Source: Gordius sp. MW1
Lineage: Eukaryota; Nematomorpha; Gordioida; Gordea; Gordiidae
Length of the DNA: 64,000 nt
NCBI GenBank assembly: GCA_964036665.1
Contig: OZ038530.1
Location: forward strand, 5,594,501 to 5,658,500
Direction: 5' to 3'
Position numbers and translations under genes: made by a program. The notes under the pieces are model-generated. The model was given only the letters and a program-made list of their open reading frames with translations. It was not told where the DNA came from and searched no databases. This document shows positions 59,031-64,000 of this stretch, one piece after another (the stretch's first letter is position 1; every line of letters starts with the position of its first letter).

Positions 59031-59554
59031 TTTAACATCATCTGGTTATTGTTTGTTCAAATAGTAGCAAAATAGTGCTAGTAAAAATTGTTCTCAAAAA
59101 TGATAATTTCCCTTTTATTTTTTAGCTAAAATAGAGTACCATGACCTAAACATTATTTTGTAATTAGAATCATATCTCTTCTTTTTTAAGTTCTACAAAA
59201 TATAGGAAGGAGTAGGTAGGGAGAGGCCTCTGTCCTCCTTTTGTTATATAGAAAAGTAATTAAGATCTAAATTAAAAAATTTCACCTTTTTTATCATTGT
59301 TTTACTTTCTGCCCAATCTAAATCCTCACATCGCTCTTATATTAATTATAAAAATACGATCATTTAGGGATATGTTCTAAATTAAAATAAATTAGTATAT
59401 AAGATTATTAATGGACAGAATAATTTCTGACTTTCTGACATATATACTTAGTAATTAAATATATGTGATTATCAAAAGATAAACTGTTTATAGGACAAAT
59501 GGCATTCCACTGGTTAACAACAAATAATATTTGGTGCACATTATTACATGACTT
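59031..59554. other. ALG12 upstream region
   Basis: Lies between the ALG12 start codon and the LTR of the gypsy element, so the promoter and 5' UTR must be here or within the LTR. No clear core promoter motif was recognised in this A+T-rich stretch. Confidence 0.5.
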
Positions 59555-59932
59555 TGTAGGGGTTTCAGCCTACAATAAAGTAAGTTTATTAATAAACAAC
59601 CACCAGATCAGTTCCTGGATTTCGTTTGTTTGAGTATTGGGAATAGGAATATTGGGAATCAGAATATTGGGAGTTGGGTTATTTGGAGTGAGGTTATAGG
59701 GAGTAGCTACTGATGCTAAGCTGCTGACTCTTGTAGCGACATGAACATTGAGAATGTAGCAAGTCGACGAAACACATATGTTTTTATCTTCCTCCAATTT
59801 CCTCGGTTCATATTATTAACGTTCGCTCACGTTTCGCTTATATGTTTGTTTGATTCCCTGTTGTTAAAATAAATTCATACTCTCCTAACTCAATAGTTTA
59901 AACATTACTAAAGTGGTGAATTAAATACCACA
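59555..59932 (+). repeat. 5' LTR of the gypsy element (about 378 bp)
   Basis: Starts TGTAGGGGTTTCAGCCTACA and ends TTAAATACCACA, TG…CA bounded, directly before the primer-binding site. It contains repeats of AATATTGGGA and GGAGT near 59640-59710. No second LTR is inside the window, so boundaries rest on TG/CA and the primer site. Confidence 0.7.
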
Positions 59933-59933
59933 T

Positions 59934-59951
59934 TGGTGACCGTCCGACGTG
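59934..59951 (+). promoter_or_regulatory. tRNA-Trp-type primer-binding site
   Basis: TGGTGACCGTCCGACGTG resembles the complement of the tRNA-Trp 3' end (TGGTGACCCCGACGTG) with a 2-bp insertion. CsRn1-type gypsy elements are known to use this primer. Confidence 0.65.
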
Positions 59952-59953
59952 AT

Positions 59954-60789
59954 ATGGATACACAATCGTCTGACAATTCAACTCTCTACAATGAGACAGC
60001 ATCCAACACTCCCACCACGGCAAACACATCACCAGTATACATCAAGCTACCTATATTTCACCTCAGAAACATCCAAATCTGGATAGCTCAGGTCGACGCA
60101 ATATTTTCCACTAGGAAAATCACATCACAAAGAGTCAAGTATGCTTACTTTTTAGAATCTCTCTCGGTTGAGATAGCCGAAGAAGTGGCCGACCTTATAC
60201 TAAACATCCCGGATGAAAACCCTTATGAGGTGTTAAAGCAAGCCTTAATCAAAAGAATGGGTGAGAGTGAAGCAAAAAGAATAGACAAGCTGTTCAAGAA
60301 CATATATTTGGGAGACAAAACACCGTCCCAATTGCTTAGGCATTTGAAGAGCCTTGTCGAGGAACATCAAATGAGTGATAAAATTCTAAAAACCCTTTGG
60401 ACACAAAAACTTCCAAGGGAGGTAACAGGTATTTTAACATGCGTAGGAGAAGAAAAGTCTCTGGCACATTTGGCTGAGGTGGCAGACAAAATCTACGAGA
60501 CATATACGGCCAACAGCGTAGTTTCCATAGCAAGCCCTCAAATGAGCCAAACAAACGAAGTCCAGGAACTGGTAAAAATGGAATGGTCGCACAGTTGGAA
60601 TTGAAAGTAAACCAGCTGGTCAATCAACCACCACAAAGTAAAAAGGTTTGGAGATCCTCAAGCAGATCACGGTCAACATCAAGACACCGTCGGGAAGAAA
60701 TTTGTTGGTATCACCACAAGTTCAAGGGTAACGCTCAAAAATGCACACAACCATGTGCATTTACCTCAAACTCCCAGTCAAAAAACTAA
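59954..60789 (+). pseudogene. Gypsy (CsRn1-type) gag, frameshifted
   Basis: From ATG 59954 the frame to 60604 encodes the capsid region (LPIFHLRNIQIWIAQVDAIF, SQLLRHLKSLVEE, ILKTLWTQKLP), the pattern of CsRn1-clade Gag. The nucleic-acid binding end (Arg/Ser-rich stretch and [18 protein letters not shown]) lies in another frame at 60583-60789. The shift occurs near the A run at about 60573. It forms the virus-like particle in intact relatives. The break could be mutation or assembly error. Confidence 0.85.
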
Positions 60790-63630
60790 CTGACCTTTCC
60801 ATTCAGGCGACTTCCGGAAACGGTCATAAACCAAGTCGCCTATTCTACATCATTGATCGTACGTCAGGACATAAATTTCTGATTGATACAGGAGCTGACG
60901 TGTCCATCATTCCAAGACCCGTCAATTCACCTAAGGTACCAAATGGTCCAGTATTGCAGGCGGCCAATAATAGCAATATCTCTACCTATGGACAAAAGAT
61001 GTTGTCCATCAATCTAGGTCTGAGACGCCCAATACAGTGGTTATTTCTGATCGCCGAGGTACACACCCCTATCATTGGAGCCGACCTCTTGCACCAATAC
61101 AACATCATCGTAGATGTTAAAAACCAGCGATTAATTGATGGTCTGACTCACGTAACTTCAAAAGGAATTTCCACCCATCATCAAACATTAGGAATCCGCA
61201 TAGCTCTCTCGAGTCAGGACTCTAAGTTGGAATCTGTGATCAACAACTTTCCTTCACTCCTAACTCCTTTAAATTTCACCCAACAAATTTCAACCAACGA
61301 CATCTTTCACCACATAGCAACAAAAGGGCCGGCACAATACGCACGTCCAAGGCGACTTACTGCTGAAAAACTTAATGTTGCTAAGAAAGAATTTGAATAT
61401 ATGTTGGAAATGGGAATCATAAGGAAATCTAAAAGCAACTGGGCGGCACCAATACATTTGTCTGCCAAAAAATCAGGTGACTGGCGTCCGTGTGGAGATT
61501 ATAGAGCCTTGAACAAAGTCACCGTACTAGACAGGTATCCAATTCCTCACATTCACGACTTCACAGCTAACCTTCACGGAAAAGCAATTTTTTCCAAGCT
61601 GGATTTAGTTAGAGCCTACCATCACATCCCGGTAGAGCCGGACGACATCTGTAAAACAGCCGTGACGACACCATTCGGTCTTTACGAATCACGAGGATGC
61701 CGTTTGGTCTAAAAAATGCAGCCCAAACGTTCCAAAGATTCATAGACGAAGTTTTGCAAGGACTGAATTACGCCTACGCGTACATCGATGATGTACTAAT
61801 AGCAAGCGGCTCAGAAGAGGAACACGAGGTACATCTAAAGACCGTCTTGCAACGACTCCAAAAGTACGACCTCAGGATCAACCCTGCAAAATGTCAATTT
61901 GGAGTGCGAGAATTAGAGTTCCTGGGTCACAAAGTTTCGGCCGTAGGTATTATTCCTTTACCAGAGAAGATTGAGGCTATTAAAAACTTTGCAACGCCAG
62001 TTTCATGTAAACAACTCCGAAGATTCTTAGGTATGATCAACTTCTATCGAAGATTTCTGCCCAATATTGCTAAAACCCTAAATCCGTTGACAGACATACT
62101 AAAGAATCCGCAAAAACCTATAGCGTTCAACAAACTTCAGGAAGAAGCTTTCGACACAGCAAAATCCGCTCTAATCAATTTTACCAAGCTAAATTTTTTG
62201 AATACCAGTCCAGAAACCCAAATTACACTAACAACAGACGCCTCTAATTCAGTAGTCGGTGCGGTATTACAACAAACAATGGCCGGAGAGACTACACCAA
62301 TAGCGTTTTTCTCTACTAAACTTCAGCCAACACAATCACGATACAGTACATTTGGTCGTGAGCTTCTCGCCATTTACCTAGCAATCAAGCATTTTCGACA
62401 CATCCTGGAAGGCCGAATATTTACCGTGTACACCGACCACAAACCACTCACATACGCCTTTGACGCTAAGCCTGATAAGTACTCTCCGAGAGAGATACGA
62501 CAGCTCGACCTAATCTCACAATATACCACTGACATCGCTTCATTAAAGGCGAAGGAAACACAGTAGCAGATGCCCTATCTCGGATAGGAGTAGACGTGGT
62601 AAATCTTCCAAAAATGCCAGAATTAGACGACATTAGCAAGCACCAGAAAAACAACAAGTCTTTGGAAGGTTTAGAAGATACTACTTCACTAAAACTACAA
62701 GTATTACCCATCCCAGGGTCAGATAACAAAATCTTTTGCGATTTGTCGACTACTAAACCTCGACCGGTCATACCTGACGCACTGAGGAGAACAGTTTTTG
62801 ACCATTTTCACTCGTTATCACACCCAGGAGTTCGATCCACCCTAAAGCTCATCACTAGTCGCGTAGTCTGGCCATCTATCAACAAGGACGTCACTAACTG
62901 GGCAAGAACATGCCTAAGATGTCAACGTTGTAAAGTACACCGACACACCATTACGAAACCAGGTACTTTTAAACAACCCGATGCCAGATTCGCTCATGTC
63001 CACTTGGATGTAGTAGGACCACTACCACCCTCCAACGGGTTCACTCACATGCTAACGGCAGTTGACCGTTTCTCGAGAATGCCCATGGCCATACCACTTA
63101 AAGAAACATCCGCCGAAGTTATCGCGGACAAATTTATCAAGAACTGGGTGGCAAATTATGGGGTTCCGAGTACAGTTACCACAGATAGGGGATCCCAGTT
63201 TCAGTCACAGCTTTTTAGAGAGTTCGCGAATATTTTAGGATGCGAGCACATCAAAAATACAGCTTACCACCCGTCCGCGAACGGGGTAATCGAACGTTTT
63301 CACCGGCAGTTAAAGGTTTCGTTAAAAGCCTCAGGAAACACAAAATGGAGTGAAGTTCTGCCCTTTGTCCTATTTATCCGCACAACCATCAAGGAAGACA
63401 TTGGTCGCACGCCGGCGGAAGTGCTATACGGGACAAACTTAAGTCTCCCAAGAGATTATTTCTCACAAGAAACAACGCAACAATCAGCAGAACAAGTACA
63501 TCAATTCGTCGAGAAGTTGAGAGAAGCGATGATGGCGTCGCCGTACCCCGTGCCACACCACCATGGAGAAACAAAAGAACAGGTAAATCGATACCTGTGG
63601 GAAACACCGCAAGTGTTTGTCAGAAATGAT
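60741..63630 (+). pseudogene. Gypsy pol: protease, RT, RNase H, integrase, with frameshifts
   Basis: Three successive open frames: 60741-61712, 61697-62566 and from about 62540 to 63633. Protease active site DTGA at 60885; RT palm with YIDD at 61781; RNase H (TTDASNSVVGAVL, TDHKPLTYAF); integrase HHCC zinc region (HSLSHPG…CLRCQRC), then catalytic acids in HLDVVGPL (63007), TTDRGSQF (63184) and NGVIERFH (63292). Frame breaks occur at about 61690, inside RT before MPFGLKNA, and at about 62535, at the end of RNase H, each one base. The last codons run into TAG, which is the first base triplet of an inserted hAT end at 63631; the remainder of integrase is expected beyond the window. No env seen. 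Confidence 0.9.
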
Positions 63631-64000
63631 TAGAGCTGTTAAAGTTCATCTTAGATATGAACTAGTTCAAGTTCATAGTTCAATTTGAAAAAAAATATTA
63701 GTTCAAGTTCAAGTTCATATTTTTTCAAAAGTAACTAGTTCAAGTTCAAGTTCATTTTGAAAAAAAACGAACTAGTTCAGTTCTTAGTTCAAATTTTATA
63801 AAATAAATTAGTTCAAGTTCAGTTCATAGTTCAGTTCATTTTTTTTAATATTATAAAATTTTAATCCGATCCAAGGGGTCTTTGATAAACGTTTTATCTG
63901 ATCCAAAATCAGTTTTTTAAATCTAAGTCCAGTCCGCAATTTTAAAATTCTATGAAACAAATTTTTATTGATTGTTGAGTTTAATTAATTAAACTTATTA
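63631..64000 (-). mobile_element. hAT element end inserted in gypsy pol (runs off window)
   Basis: TAGAGCTGTTAAAGTTCATC is an hAT-like terminal sequence, followed by many GTTCAAGTTCA subterminal repeats. From 63858 (AATCCGATCCAAGG…) it is the reverse complement of the tail at 3254-3440, which follows a transposase C-terminus, so the 3' end of the element comes first here and its gene would read on the minus strand. The right end and target duplication (expected AGAAATGA-like, next to 63630) lie outside. Confidence 0.75.

Overview
The window is animal nuclear DNA: A+T-rich, with split genes, short GT-AG introns and a heavy load of transposable elements. The gene content (a Neuroglian/L1CAM homologue ending in a FIGQY tail, a C-type lectin joined to EB modules, and ALG12) fits an ecdysozoan, most likely an arthropod. 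No operons, bacterial genes or CRISPR arrays are present. Exon boundaries were placed by hand from splice sites, reading phase and homology.

Layout. 1-4.1 kb: remnants of several hAT transposons plus a tandem duplication carrying two identical-length piggyBac-like MITEs. 4.4-13.4 kb, minus strand: a reconstructed multi-exon gene with a signal peptide, two C-type lectin domains and a run of EB-like cysteine-rich modules, one per phase 1-1 exon. Its large third intron holds a LINE fragment that was split by a complete 3,768-bp hAT transposon (8613-12380). That hAT has terminal inverted repeats, a perfect 8-bp target duplication and a transposase gene that stays open when two very short introns are removed. 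14.3-23.8 kb, minus strand: Neuroglian, 20 coding exons covering six Ig domains, five FN3 domains, a membrane segment and an ankyrin-binding tail; the signal-peptide exon was not found. Its introns hold a Helitron-like repeat and an 8-bp-TSD MITE. 24-27.8 kb: a 693-bp hAT deletion derivative and a 1.15-kb tandem repeat (2.3 copies). 28.6-29.3 kb, minus strand: an orphan one-exon ORF with one membrane segment.

29-55 kb has no supported host gene. It is filled with MITEs, SINE/LINE remnants, a foldback element and large copies of a composite element (38.3-41.1, 49.5-51.6, 51.8-53.7 kb) with terminal hairpins, subterminal inverted repeats and an internal array of about 105-130-bp units. This looks like a non-autonomous Helitron of the DINE/HINE type. 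55.7-59.0 kb, minus strand: ALG12, the ER alpha-1,6-mannosyltransferase of N-glycan assembly, nine exons, with a 5'-truncated LINE inserted in intron 6 between 15-bp target duplications. 59.6-63.6 kb: a Ty3/gypsy retrotransposon of CsRn1 type (5' LTR, tRNA-Trp-like primer site, gag, protease, RT, RNase H, integrase) carrying several frameshifts and interrupted at 63631 by another hAT end that runs out of the window.

The host genes share no pathway. The most informative content is the layered transposon history and the lectin-EB gene.
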